A DNA stretch of 64,000 nucleotides from Pseudo-nitzschia pungens (taxonomy: Eukaryota > Bacillariophyta > Bacillariophyceae > Bacillariales > Bacillariaceae), in assembly GCA_037355855.1 (NCBI GenBank), contig CM074763.1, forward strand, positions 186,001-250,000. Reading direction: 5' to 3'. Shown one piece after another: positions 10,123 to 21,117 of this stretch (position 1 is its first letter; the number at the start of each line of letters is the position of its first letter). The notes under the pieces are model-generated. The model made no database searches, had not been told where the DNA came from, and saw nothing but the letters and a program-made list of their open reading frames with translations. Position numbers and translations under genes: made by a program.

Positions 10123-12853
10123 AGTGTTGCAAAAACAAGTGGTTGTGTTTTTATGATCTGATCGATAACTGAAGAATCAGAACGCAATTTATGGAACTTG
10201 TATCTGTTGTCATAATTTCGTCCTTCCATAATTGATATTGTGCTTGGATATCGGAAAAAAGTCACTGGGAATCGGAATCCGTAAACGGAATGTTCTACAC
10301 TTGGGCTTACGCACAGATTTGGCACTGTTTTCGACCACCGGCTGCAACATAATTTACGTTCGGATTGACAACGGAAAACAATATATAGAATTGTATGACT
10401 CAATGAAATAAAACAAGATCTGTCAATCCTAAGTATTTTTTTTTTAACACGATTGTGTTTATTTTCTAATACAAATTCCTAATCGATGCAGGCGCCTTGA
10501 ACGGAAAATTGGGAAAAAGTTTAAAACGTTTTCAGTGACCACCCAATGTTGAAATTTGATACACGGACTGGTAAAGGTGGTAAATTAATGACAAAAATAT
10601 AGTAGTAGTAGTATACCGGTAGAGTACGTACGGTCTGTTCGTACGATATTCGCTGGGACCGGAAAATCAGCTCTGCAGTTAGCGCGAGCTAGTTTCAAGT
10701 TAGCGAGCGTGCCGCAACCACAAAAGCAGTAAGTCCGTGCAAGTAACCTTAAGGTTACCTGTACCATACAGTGCGCCAGAATGGACTGCGGTGCCGACGC
10801 TTCGGGATGTATCGGTGCTCACTTTTGATGAACAATCCCTGTACTCGTACGTAAGCCTTAATTAAGATTACTCTTACTCGTACTCGTAGTTTTTAATCAA
10901 ATTTTCAATCAAACAAAGAAAAGCCTAAGGTTACTGTAAGGTACGGTAAGGCTACCGTATGAACATCATGTCCGGCATCAACTCTACCGTATGAACCTCC
11001 AGACCGGTAAGTTACCGTTATCTAGTAGTAAGCCCTTCTGTATGTACTATGTACCGTGTTACTAGTACTACTACTATGATATTATCATAATATTATTACT
11101 ACTATTCTATTACTGATATTATTATGATACCCCGTGTCACCTTCATTCTTCCACCACTGTTGTTATTGTTGTTCTTGCCCTCTCTTGCTGACGAGCAAGA
11201 ACATCTTCTTTCCAACCAAACCAAACCAAACCAAACAACAACAGTGCTTTAGTACTGGATCAAACAATCAAACAACAAACCCATTCAAAAAAATAAAAAA
11301 AAAAATCGAAACAATATGGCAGCTAGTAGTAGTAGTAACTTACTGGTAGTTGTACTAGTATTACTAGTACGGTAGTAGTAGTAGTACTACTACTACTAGT
11401 AGCAGCAGCAGAACTCGACAAACGAAAAAGAAAACGGAACGACCGGAAGGACCCACCACCAATGATTTTTAATGATAAACAAAACAAAACAAAACAAAAC
11501 AAAACAGAACAAAAGCACCGAGGGCCAACCCAAACCGTCTTCTAAAGATGAGCGGTGTTCTTCGTTCCGCAGACGATCGCGTGCGGTTCGGTTCGGTCCG
11601 GTCCGGTCCGGTCCCGGCGAATGCCCCCCCCCCCCTTCTCGCGACCGGAACCCGGTCCGCTCCGACGGCAACTCTGGCGCACCACCGATCGCCTCGCCTC
11701 GGCGGCAACCCGCGGTTCGATCCCTCTCCGCTCCCGCCGTGCCCGTTGGCACCCCGGCGCGGATCTAGATCGCCATTGCGGTCCCGATTGCCGCTGCCGC
11801 TGCCGCTGCGTGCGCCGCTTCCCACAAGTGAAGTATTCGGCATGCGTGCTCCACTCGATGCTGGCGGCGGCGAGAAGATCATCCTTTGCAGAGACTACTA
11901 CTACTAGTAATGGCAACGAGACGCACGGAGTTTGTTGTGGTGCTCGTACTGTACCAACCCGGCGAGAGCCTTGCGCTCGTCCCCGGCTCGTCCCCCGCTC
12001 GTCCTCGTCGACGATCCGGGATGCGTCGCGATCGACGCAGAAGACTCCGCAACGAACGCGTCGTTGGGCAAGTGAAAACCCGGTGAGAGCACGAGTAAGC
12101 CTTACCGGGGTAAGTTAGCCTTGCCGTACTGCAAGTCTTGTTGCAAAAGAAATACCAACAACAACAACAACAACAACAAAAAATACTGCAAGCACGCGAA
12201 TGAAAAAGCGCACCACTGACTGTTCCCTCTGACTTGAACGTAAGGTTACTCGTGCGGGTACGTGTACGTGTACGTGTACTATTCTGTAATTCTACTAGTC
12301 GAGGACGTACGGTAAGATTACGACACAAGATTGGTGCCAGGTAAGGTTTACCGGTAACTTAGTTTCTCAGAAGACATGTTGGAAACCCCGATGGCACGAA
12401 CAAAAAAGGGCACGACCGAGAGATCTCTCTACCTTACAGTATTGAACGTATCCGGGTACCAGGAACCGTATGACCAAAACGAGACCGACCCGCCAATCAA
12501 GACTGAAAAATACCGTATTCAATACCGGTACTTACAAAAACCGTACAAGTACGAGTAATCTTTAATCTTACATCGAACGTTTCTTCGTGCGAATTCAGAA
12601 TCCTTAGTCTTGCCCGTTGAAACCACGATGCTTTCGATTGCGACACCTTCTTGACTTCTTCAGCGCTTTTCTCATTTGGGAACGAGCCAACTGCAAAACA
12701 AGCATTAAAGCCAGCAAGACCTCTCTGATCTTGGCTCCCCTGTTCATAATTACCCTACGGTACAATCTAAACAATCTAAACAATCTTATCTCTCCACCAC
12801 ACGTACGTGCACCGGTACACACAGGAAACAAGCACCCGGAATATCTTTCAAAA
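10123..12853. other. Intergenic region, AT-rich then GC-rich, no supported gene
   Basis: GTAAG/GTAACC words occur at 10740-11040 and 12090-12360. ACT/AGT tracts lie at 11060-11110 and 11325-11405. An AAAAC pentamer tract is at about 11476-11505. A GC-rich patch at 11560-12080 keeps several overlapping frames open on both strands, rich in Arg, Pro and Gly, with no domain. A TACGTG hexamer run is at about 12258-12280. AATCTAAAC triplication at 12762-12790 lies in the leader of the next gene. Confidence 0.5.
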
Positions 12854-14757
12854 ATGGACGAAGGATCTGACGCGATGGACAGACTTGTTAGCGAGGTCAC
12901 GTCCCTGTTGCGAAAACGACTGGAATGGATTCAAAGCAAGTTGGATGACGGCCAATCGCTTGTTGTAACGGAGGATGGTGAGCCCGATTCGATCAATAAT
13001 TTGATGGACGATGTAAACTCCCTATTGGAATCACGCCTCAGCCAGAACACGGGAATCGATAAGCCATTTGTACCCGTCGGGTGCGACCTCGACGACGGCT
13101 GTTGTCATAGTGCCAATCCCACGTGGCCCGACAAAGACAAATTCTATTGCCATTACTTTCGCGCTGAAGACCCCAACCGCAACGAACCCGAACAAAACCA
13201 ATCGTTTTGGATACCGATCAAAGGAGATGATGACACCACCGATGACGAAGGACATGAAGAACTTTTGTACCCTGGTGACCCTGGTGACCCTGTGTTCTCT
13301 GGTCACCCTGATGAGCCCGTAATCCCACACAACGAGACCGATTTCATGCTGGGAATTGAAGGGAGGGAATTTGTAGTCCAGTCAAATAAGCAATGGCCGA
13401 AACACGAGTTATTGAAACCGTTCATTCAGTGGCTTGATGATCATTCATCCAACTACAAAAACGGAAGCAAGGACGAGAGAACGAGTAGCTGCAACGAGGT
13501 ATGGAAGAAAGTTTCGCGGCGGGAAGGCAGAATCCGGTTCTTGGAGAAAGATAATGGATACTGGTACCAACGGTTTATATCTGCTCCACCGACCAATCCG
13601 ATCTCCGAGCGCATGGATGATGTTGTCGGAAATTATACCGAAAACATCAATGCTGAAGTAGACAACGACTCGAAGATCTGGTTTCTCCGGATTACTACAT
13701 CTGATAGTAATGGATTCCTAGAACTAGGTAGACACATCATGCCAAGGAAATGTCATCGAGAATACTGGACACCAATTGAAGATGTTTGTTCGAAAACCGA
13801 AAATGAGCTCTTTATTCTGCAAAAGGACGAATACATAACAGGCTTCCACTTGTATCCAAGTCCGGACGGTAACAATATCCTCGGAATAAAATTTTCTCAA
13901 ACATGCAACCGGGTGGAAGAGAATATGGCATCGTTGAGAACAGGGAAAACTCAATGATTGAAATGATGGCCCCTGAAAACATGGAAGTATTTCATTTCGA
14001 AAGACACGATGAAATCGGTCCCTTTAACTTTTGCTTTGTTGCCCGTCCGTGGATCGAGCGATCTATCATGATCCCGAACGGCGAGGTGCCCACAGACCCA
14101 AACAGAGAAACCGATGTCTTCTTGACTTATCGTGCCGGGCAAGAGTATATAGAGTTTTTTTGGGGGGGCTGGCCGATGCATGAAAGATTCTTTAAGGAAA
14201 TCGAAGATTTGAACGACGTGCTCGATGCTTCCATTGTCATTCTTGAAGAGGTCCTGGTGCCTCTCTGGTGTGATGGAGCGCGGATCTTGATTTTTAATGC
14301 TGTACTGCATGAGTGGTGCGAAACGTGCAATGTAAACCATATCATTGAACAAATATGTGCGCGCGGCATCAGAGAACTCATGAACTCTGGTGAGGTGCCC
14401 ATGATCCCAAACAACGAGACCGATTTCTTGCTGGGAAACGATGGGAGTAGTTTTGTAAAGAATTCTAATAAGCCATGGCCGATCCACGACTTACTCAATC
14501 GGTTACTTGATGAAAGTAAAAAGGAGTACGAAGATGCAGGCGAGGACAGGAAAAAAAAACCGGAAATTTGCTACCGCATATTGAGAGAGGTTCGGCGGCG
14601 GCACAGAGGAATGCGGTTCTTGGAGAAAAAGAAGGATGGAAATTGGTACCAACAGAGTAATTCTGTTGATCTGAAGGATGTGATCACGAGTCGCATGAGG
14701 ACCAGGAAATCAAAGAGCTTAAGAGGAAGAGGACAGGGAGACATGGAAGTGGAGTGA
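12854..14757 (+). CDS. Protein with three DUF6824-like repeats, apparently frameshifted
   Basis: The frame from ATG 12854 runs to a stop at 13957; a second frame continues through 14757 with no gap in similarity. The switch lies in about 13900-13957, where either one base is missing or two genes overlap. If joined, the product is about 633 residues. Copy 1 (about 13330-13590) has NETDFMLG, WPKHELL and RIRFLEKDNGYWYQ. Copy 3 (about 14410-14660) has NETDFLLG, PWPIHDLL and GMRFLEKKKDGNWYQ. A decayed copy 2 (about 14095-14195) keeps NRETDVFL and GGWPMHERF. The pattern of N-x-x-D-x-x-L-G and a terminal R-F-L-x-K...W resembles DUF6824, a family abundant in diatoms and of unknown function. A stretch between copies 1 and 2 has alternating hydrophobic residues and GFHLYPSPDG-type turns, suggesting a beta-rich domain. 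Upstream in-frame ATG 12617 would add residues without clear features. Confidence 0.6.
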
Positions 14758-15140
14758 GACTTGTACTCTCCATGATTCCAACCACATTCTTCTTTCTTGT
14801 GGGTTGTTTTTTTTCTTCCATCGACGCATTTCTCGAGTGTCAGACAAGGGAACAAGCAGAGTTTGAGCCGTGCTCTGTCACAAAGGCAATCCAGTGAAAG
14901 GTGGAAATGTCAAGCTTCGAGAAGACTCGAATTGGATGCGATGCGATGAGTTGTCATCATTAAAATGGTTCCTGTACGTGTACGTGTACGTGTAGGACGT
15001 TTATATTGTTATTTTTAACTTTTTAGTTAAAATTAGGTTTGTTTTGAAATGCAACCCGGTCGAATCCGTTCCAATTCATGGTTTGTCGACAGCCGTACCA
15101 GTGCGGACATCGAAGTATGGTTGGGTGTTATAGTGCCTTT
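14758..15140. other. Short convergent intergenic region
   Basis: It lies between two converging genes. A TGTACG/TACGTG hexamer run is at about 14971-14995. Nothing else is seen. Confidence 0.6.
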
Positions 15141-16595
15141 CTATTGGAATAGGGATAGTCTCTTGTTTTTGTATTTGTTTTTGTTTTCGATCTTTCCGAT
15201 TGGAACACCGGTCGTCGGCTCGAAGGATATCGATTCGATGGATTCGGCGACCAGCTCGGGATACTGTTGGAGCAGCATTTGCTTGAGGATGGCTTTTTGT
15301 TTCTTTCGGGGTGGAGGCACGTCGAGGTAGTCGTGGAGCGTGTATTTTGTTTCTTTGACGCTGCCACTGCCACTGCCGGTATTGGTGTTGGTGTCGGTGC
15401 TCGATGATGGGAGTGCTGTCGTCTTCGCGGTGGTCCTCACCCATAGATCCACCGACGATTGCGGGACGTCCCCCCTCTCCCTGTCAAGAACGTAGGGCGA
15501 GAGGCCCTTTCCGCGGAGGTCCTTTCGGAGCACGTAGCAGTCGCAATTGTCCGAGCTCCACACGCTGTGAAAGGTGTGGGGGGACCACCCGTAGAGCTGC
15601 ATCAAGACGAATCGCATGCTCAGCGAGTGGGTCACCACCACAATGGCGTCGGCGAATCTGCCGCTGCTACTACTACTGCTACTGCCTCGTTGACGTTGGT
15701 CGGTTTCGATTTCGGCATCGATTTCGGCATCGTCCTTTTCTTCGTTTTCCATCGGGCACTCCCGTTCGTTGGTGGGCAGGACCGACTCGCTCCACCACGA
15801 CTTGACCCGATCGTAGACGTCCGCCCCCGATTCTCCCGTTGGAAACCGGTACCAAAACCGGCCAACGAGCTGCTGTTCGCGGCGGAGTCGATCGGCCTCT
15901 TCCCGTTGGTATTCGTTGGTGCTGGTGCTGGTGTCTGTGTTTGTGTCTGTGTTTGTTGGGGTCACAACGATCGCGTTGCCGGTTTCCTGCTCGCGAATCC
16001 TGGATTCCGGGATGGTCTGCACGACACGGTGCGCAAAAAAGGGAACCGCCGCTTCCGCCGTCTCGAGGGTCCGGGCAAAGGGGCTGACGTGGACGGCGAC
16101 CCTCCGGATGGTTTGTTGTTGTTGTTGTTCTTGTTGAGTTTGATTTTGATTCTGAGACTCGTACGAGGCAAAGAGGGCCTCGATCCTCTTCCCGGCCTCC
16201 CTGGATTGGGAAACTCCCTTGGGAGTTAGGCGGATCTGGTGGTCGGGCTTGGTCCGGCGCAGTGTGTGGTCGGCGTGGAGCTCGGATTCGCCGTGCCGCA
16301 GCAGGAGGATCAGCTCGGGGAGGCGCTCGCGTTGCTGGGAGAGGCAGTCGCAGTGATCGTGGTTGCGAGCATTCTTCGGAGTTTTCTTCGCGGCATTCTT
16401 CGCTGCGACTCTTGGGCTCGGGTCGACATCGCTGTTGTCGCTCTCGGATTGGCTCTCTCCGCTGTTCCGGAACTTGCGTTTGGTTTTGCTCTTTTCCAGC
16501 ACCAACAGAGCCGCCAGCGTTCCAATCACAGATCCCACCGCGATCCACGCAATTGTGTTGTTGTTGGCTTTGGCGTTCATGCCAACTTGGGTCAT
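15141..16595 (-). CDS. Membrane-anchored histidine phosphatase (phosphoglycerate mutase-like family)
   Basis: 484 residues, one exon. Residues about 14-33 are a hydrophobic segment (IAWIAVGSVIGTLAALLVLE), a likely N-terminal anchor. The catalytic RHGES motif is at 100-104 (His101 would be phosphorylated). LTPKGVSQ at about 123-130, SPFARTLET at 171-179, FPTGES at 251-256 and VTHSLSMR at 321-328 (second catalytic His323) complete the branch-1 histidine-phosphatase set. The protein is longer than the usual 200-250 residues because of the anchor, Gln- and Thr/Asn/Asp-rich insertions (about 145-162 and 213-227) and a C-terminal extension. Thr-Asn and Gly-Ser dipeptide runs near 15360-15400 come from a hexamer repeat. 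The FPTGES segment resembles plant and fungal phosphatases acting on small phosphoesters; the substrate cannot be set from sequence. Confidence 0.88.
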   Translation of the reverse strand: MTQVGMNAKANNNTIAWIAVGSVIGTLAALLVLEKSKTKRKFRNSGESQSESDNSDVDPSPRVAAKNAAKKTPKNARNHDHCDCLSQQRERLPELILLLRHGESELHADHTLRRTKPDHQIRLTPKGVSQSREAGKRIEALFASYESQNQNQTQQEQQQQQTIRRVAVHVSPFARTLETAEAAVPFFAHRVVQTIPESRIREQETGNAIVVTPTNTDTNTDTSTSTNEYQREEADRLRREQQLVGRFWYRFPTGESGADVYDRVKSWWSESVLPTNERECPMENEEKDDAEIDAEIETDQRQRGSSSSSSSGRFADAIVVVTHSLSMRFVLMQLYGWSPHTFHSVWSSDNCDCYVLRKDLRGKGLSPYVLDRERGDVPQSSVDLWVRTTAKTTALPSSSTDTNTNTGSGSGSVKETKYTLHDYLDVPPPRKKQKAILKQMLLQQYPELVAESIESISFEPTTGVPIGKIENKNKYKNKRLSLFQ

Positions 16596-17323
16596 CGTAG
16601 ACTTCTTTTATTTGTTTGCTTGGATTTGTTTATTTGTTCGTTCGTTTGTTTGGTTCCGTGGCGCTGGGCTGGCACTTGGGGTCAACGGTCAACGATCACC
16701 GAACATATGACTCAAATTCCCCGAAAACTCTATAGTGCCAATTTGGAGCAATGGGTATACGAGTACTTCGTAGTTCGTAAGTTGTAGCTTTCGTATATCG
16801 GAAAAGGTTTTCGAATTCTGACAGTGATTCAGGCTGTTCCTGTTCCTGTTCCTGTTGGTGGTGCCAGGTCCTTTCTTCACCTCCTTCTATTGTATCGGGG
16901 ACACTGATGATTCTTGTTACGGGATGGATGACTCGTACCGGTATGTACAACGTTGTGGATCACCGGTCTCACATCTCACATCTCATTTCCCGAACACTGG
17001 ATAAGGTTACTTGCGATAATCTTACGTACCGGTATTATTGTTCGGATTCATTCATTCCTTTGTGATTGTTTAGTGAACCGGTAAGTTACGAAGTAAGCCT
17101 TATTCTTTCATTCCTTCTCTGTTCCTTGCCCAGTTGCCCATGACGTTCTTTTTCGTAACCTTACCGTATCTTCTAGGATTCTACCGGTAGGGTGACTCAT
17201 TCGACAGGCTCGACTCGACTCGATTCAATTCTCCATAATCCATCCTATCTACCGTGTGTTCATCCCAAAGCAGGTTGTCATGATCCGCTTTTGGGCATTA
17301 GTGTCGATGATGGATTGTGTTAA
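16596..17323. other. Intergenic region
   Basis: GTAAG/GTAACC words are present at 16990-17190. Near 16620-16660 the leader of the upstream gene has a TTTGTTTG-type tract. CTGTTC repeats occur at 16833-16857. No gene seen. Confidence 0.55.
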
Positions 17324-17637
17324 ATAACCTTCGAGTTGCTCGCGCCGCGTGTGAAACCTATTTGTAATCCGCGCGGGATACAAAAAAAGAACCCACTGGC
17401 CTCCCTATAAGGAGTACTACTGAAATTATGAAACCTAAGAGAGCGAGTGCAACGAGCCCGACTAGGTTTCATAATTTCAGTAGTACTCCATAGGGAGGCC
17501 AGTGGGTTCTTTTTTTGTATCCCGCGTGGATTACAAATAGGTTTCACTGTAACTTACAGAGGCCGACACTGAGACCGGAGGTCGAAGTGGAGACCGAAGG
17601 AAGTTACAAAACAAGGCGCGAGCAACTCGAAGGTTAT
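17324..17637. mobile_element. Foldback (long inverted repeat) element, MITE-like
   Basis: The outer ends match as inverted repeats of about 23 bp (17324-17346 starting ATAACCTTCGAGTTGCTCGC; 17615-17637 ending GGTTAT). Inside, 17351-17436 and 17462-17547 are near-perfect inverted copies of about 86 bp, differing at about three places, with a loop of about 25 nt. A 67-nt unpaired segment separates inner and outer right arms. There is no transposase, and a clear target duplication is not visible. The arms could form a long hairpin RNA. It may be a non-autonomous transposon or a hairpin small-RNA source. Confidence 0.75.
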
Positions 17638-17653
17638 TGATGTAATACACGAT

Positions 17654-18126
17654 GTAGGACCGATTTTCCCTTGCAATCCCATCTGCGAGGTTTCAAAGTG
17701 GTTCGAGACATTTCTGCCCCCATGAACTACAAGCACTGCCTCCTCCGATGTACAGAATGGTGTATTTTGGCTCCGGCGTCCGAACAACTACAAGCGCTGT
17801 CGAGGAGGGAAGTGTTGCTTCTTGTTGAGGATAGAGCGTTTTTTGTTGGATTTGGTTAGCGTTTCGGTTAGCCTTTCGGCCACTCGGCCACGATTAAAAA
17901 AGAACATCTTTCTATTTCTTGATTTCATGCCAAGGAAGATTCTGAAATCTGCGTTGAAACCCTTCAACGGACGTTTGCAGTGTATTAGTACGAGGAGGCC
18001 CGGGATTAGGGAGGTGCGTTTGTAATCCTAAAAATTAACTAGTGTTTCTTAGTGTCGAGCTCCTCGAATTGTCGAGAACCACTTTGAAACCTCGCAGGCG
18101 GGATTGCAAGGGAAATCGGTCCTACT
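17654..18126. mobile_element. Second inverted-repeat element beside the first
   Basis: Ends of about 54 bp form an inverted repeat: 17654-17708 (GTAGGACCGATTTTCCCTTG...) and 18073-18126. They differ at a few bases. The 360-nt interior holds no convincing frame. It begins only 16 bp after the foldback element, so the two may be one composite insertion. No transposase motif was found. Confidence 0.7.
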
Positions 18127-18645
18127 CGTGGATTACGGATTATGATACGGTAAGCCTTACCAAGTAAGCCTTACGAGTACCTAGTACGTAGATTGACGAT
18201 TGATTGATTGATTTTGATGATTACAAGTTACTTATCTTACCAGTACCTGGTACACGTAAGACTTTACTTGTACTTAGTATTATTATTATTTTTTTTTGAT
18301 GATTGATGATGATTCATTCGCTGCATTCGACGCATTACGCATTCACTACAGCATTTCAATTAATGAAAAAAGAATCAACCAACGGCTGAAGTATTCATAG
18401 TCTTCAATTGGTACAAGCAAGAGTACGTACTCGCTGCAAAAGAGACTCGTACTTAAAAGCATCGCAATCACTGGTAATAACCTGACTGTGGAGCACCGCA
18501 GTGAGCAGTGAGCAGTGAGCAGTGAGAGTTGGATTGGTTTGGATCCGATCGGATCGGATCGGATCGGATTGGTTTCGATGGGATTCCTCGCAACACAAAA
18601 CAAAACAACACAATACACTTCCATTCCTTTTTCATTGAGACCATC

Positions 18646-20189
18646 ATGCGCATCTCTGTCTGCAGGAATGTTTGCCGAATCTTGCTCGCTTTGACCATCT
18701 CGTTGGCAACCACGGGAGAGGGAGGAGGAGGAGCATTCACGTTGGCCTTGGCGCTGGCATTTGACTCAACACTGGCCTCGAGGAAGACAACATCCAAAGC
18801 AGCAACAGCAGCAGCAGCAGCAAGGACACGTACATCTACCCGTATCCACACCCACATTCACACCCGTACACGCATCGCAACGGCAATCGCTGCCATGGAT
18901 CGACGATCCGCCATCGAATGCGGCTGCGCTTCCCTCCTGGTGGCGCAACAGCAGCTGCCGTCCGGACCCCCGTTTCCTTCTCGACGGGCCGCTGCAGGGT
19001 CGCATGTCAATCCCGATGCAACTGCAACTGCAAATTCCAATCCCAACCCCAATCCGTATCCACCACTGACGGTAGTCACGGATCCCAACACGTACTCGGC
19101 GCTCGCCTACGCTCCACCCGGCGCAAACACAAACGCAGACACCAAACCTCCACCACCCCTGGTGCTGGTCCTGCACGGAGCCGCCATCAACGGTAGAGGC
19201 ATCCTCGAGGACCTGGCCGATCCCTCCGGGGAACACGCCGGGCTGATCCCGAGTCTCATTGCCGGACACACCGCACCCAACAACCTGCTGGAGGGCTGCT
19301 GCGTCCTGGCCCCGTACGCCACACGGTCATCGTCCTCGTCGTCATCGGGCGGTGGAACCGCCACGTTTTACGGGGACCCCCGCCGCAAGCTTTTGGACTT
19401 TTCGCGACTGGGCCATACAAAAACAACAGCAGCAACAAGAGCGCGGGGAATTCCCGCTGCGCTTCGATCCGGACCGGATCTATCTCTTTGGATTTTCAGA
19501 CGGGGCGACGGTGGCCGTCGAGCTGCTGACGACCCGGAGGTTTGCAGGCGGGTGTCGTCTGCAGCTACGGATACACCGGCAGGACCCTGCCCACGAGGGC
19601 GCTGGAGCGCCTGAAGGGTATTCCGATCTGGGTGTTTCACTCGCGAGACGACGTGATCTTTGACGTTGGAAACAGCGATCGGCTCGTGGAACAACTGGAT
19701 CGGGTTAATGCGAATGCGAACGAAAGTGCAAACTCAAACGGACAAACTATCAGCTGCTGGTGCCGGGACTTCTATGGCTTCTACTGGTTCACGTTCTTCT
19801 TCTTCTTTGTCTACTACTATGGTGAAGGGATTATCTACCACTGACAACGAATCGCATGTCGTTGTCGCCGTCGACCCCAGTCTTCTTCCTCCTCTATCGT
19901 GAGGTATTCCCGATACGACACGGATCCCGAACACCTTCCTCCGCGCGTCCGAGGACACAGCATGGGCATTACTGCTTCCAAGTCTCCAGAGGTCTACGAT
20001 TGGTTGTTACGGACAGGGACCGCTGCTGCCGCTGTCGTAATCTTCGTTGTGGTCGTCGTCATTGCGTCCTCCTCCTACGGTAGCAGCGGAATTCTTCGTT
20101 TCACTCTTCTCTCCATTCATTATTATTCATTGCTTGTAACTAAACGGCGGCATTTGGTTCGTTCCGCAAGGATTGATCGATTCGCATGA
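18646..20189 (+). CDS. Esterase/depolymerase-type alpha/beta hydrolase, frame-broken
   Basis: The start at 18646 gives a signal peptide (MRISVCRNVCRILLALTISL) followed by GGAFT, a possible plastid-type motif. A low-complexity Thr/Arg/Asn/Pro segment follows. Conserved pieces then appear in three frames: LVLVLHGAAINGRG (oxyanion/HG motif, about 19160) and CCVLAPYA in frame 1; DPDRIYLFGFSDGATVAVEL (nucleophile G-F-S-D-G, about 19480) in frame 2; IPIWVFHSRDDVIFDV (acid loop, about 19630) in frame 3; and RVRGHSMGITASKSPEVYDW (histidine loop, about 19950) again in frame 3. The first two switches, near 19400-19440 and 19548-19552, each look like one extra base. The last gap (about 19700-19880) contains an in-frame stop and a Pyr-rich CCCCAG acceptor at 19880, so an intron is likely, donor unsettled. 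It resembles carboxylesterase/PHB-depolymerase relatives. It is either a recent pseudogene or an intact gene with assembly errors. Confidence 0.65.
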
Positions 20190-20242
20190 CCTGCTTTCTC
20201 TCTTGGGTGTCGCGGAGGAATTGCATCGGTCCAAGGCGGGCA

Positions 20243-21117
20243 CTACCTTGCTGGGTGGGTGGCCATCTCATCGATCCCCTGCTTTGTCTTCTTGTTCGCT
20301 GATTCATTCATCGATTCATTCATTAATTCACCCGAGTGGTACTGGCGTTGGTGCTGGTGCTCCTCGACGCATCCAGAGCCGACGCCTCCTCCATCTCCCG
20401 GGACGCCGAGAGGGACGGACAGGATAATGACCCAGAAAAAGGACACCAGCGCGATGAAACTCACCCGAAAGTGCTCTGGAATCACCGAAAAAGTCAGGCA
20501 CTGGACCGGCGTCCACAGGCCCCAGAACTTGAAGAGCAACCCGCGGTGCATCACGTCGTCGAAATAGTGCGCCATGGCATCCCGAAAGGTGTTCTTGGCC
20601 AGGAGCGCCTTGGAGTAATAGGCAATGGGAAGCGTCAGGAGCGGCGTCTGGACGCACATGTCGCAAAAGACCTTCTTGAGGACCGTCAGAGCGGACGTGT
20701 CGGTGCCAAACAGGAGCGGGTACAGGTGGTTGTAGGTGAATTCCTGGGCGAGTACCCTGGTAGACGGCTCCGTACAACAAAAAGGCGAGCGTGCGCTTGG
20801 CGTCGAGTCGGATGCTCATGGTCGGTGTCCTCGTCCTTTTCCGTGTCCTTTTCGAGACCGGTAGCAGCGGTGGCGGACGCTCCCACGAGGGCTTCTTCCG
20901 CCGCTTGGATGGTCTTGCGGATCTGGCGCTTTTGCGCCAAAATGTCGGCGGTTCCGGCCTTGAAGCCGGCCACGATGGCGCCCGCGGCGTACGGATTGTA
21001 TTCAAAGGCGGCGTTCACCGCCGACAGGGCGGGCTGCAGCGAAAAGGACTCGGTGCACCCGAGGAGGCGGGAGACGGAAAGGAGGAAGAGGAGAGAACCG
21101 CTGGGGAGGAGCTTCAT
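20243..21117 (-). CDS. Mpv17/PMP22-family membrane protein, frame-broken
   Basis: The start at 21117 gives a hydrophobic leader (MKLLPSGSLLFLLSVSRLLG) and AFEYNPYAAGAIVAG. Family sequence follows in three frames: KAGTADILAQ in the first, LDAKRTLAFLLYGAVYQG in the second, and QEFTYNHLYPLLFG plus TLPIAYYSKALLAKNTFRDA and FKFWGLWTPVQCLTFSVIP in the third. The switches lie in about 20821-20860 and at about 20748-20752; in the second, dropping one C gives the continuous family sequence. The W-x-P-V-Q motif and closing helix are typical of Mpv17 proteins of mitochondrial, peroxisomal or plastid membranes. The C-terminus is extended by an N/E/S/K-rich tail. Its 3' end lies 53 bp from the end of the preceding hydrolase gene, converging. 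Either assembly indels or a decaying copy. Confidence 0.7.

Noticed and set aside
9065..10156. Plus-strand 363-codon frame of EGTSEGDAEG repeats
   Set aside because: It is antisense to the PSxxPS gene and stays open only because the repeat unit is a multiple of three; it lacks a signal or non-repeat domain.
11396..12118. Several Arg/Pro-rich frames in a GC-rich patch
   Set aside because: Frames overlap on both strands with similar length; none has recognisable motifs or leaders.
17320..17547. Minus-strand 75-codon frame
   Set aside because: It lies across the two arms of the foldback element and reads a palindrome, so the two ends mirror each other.
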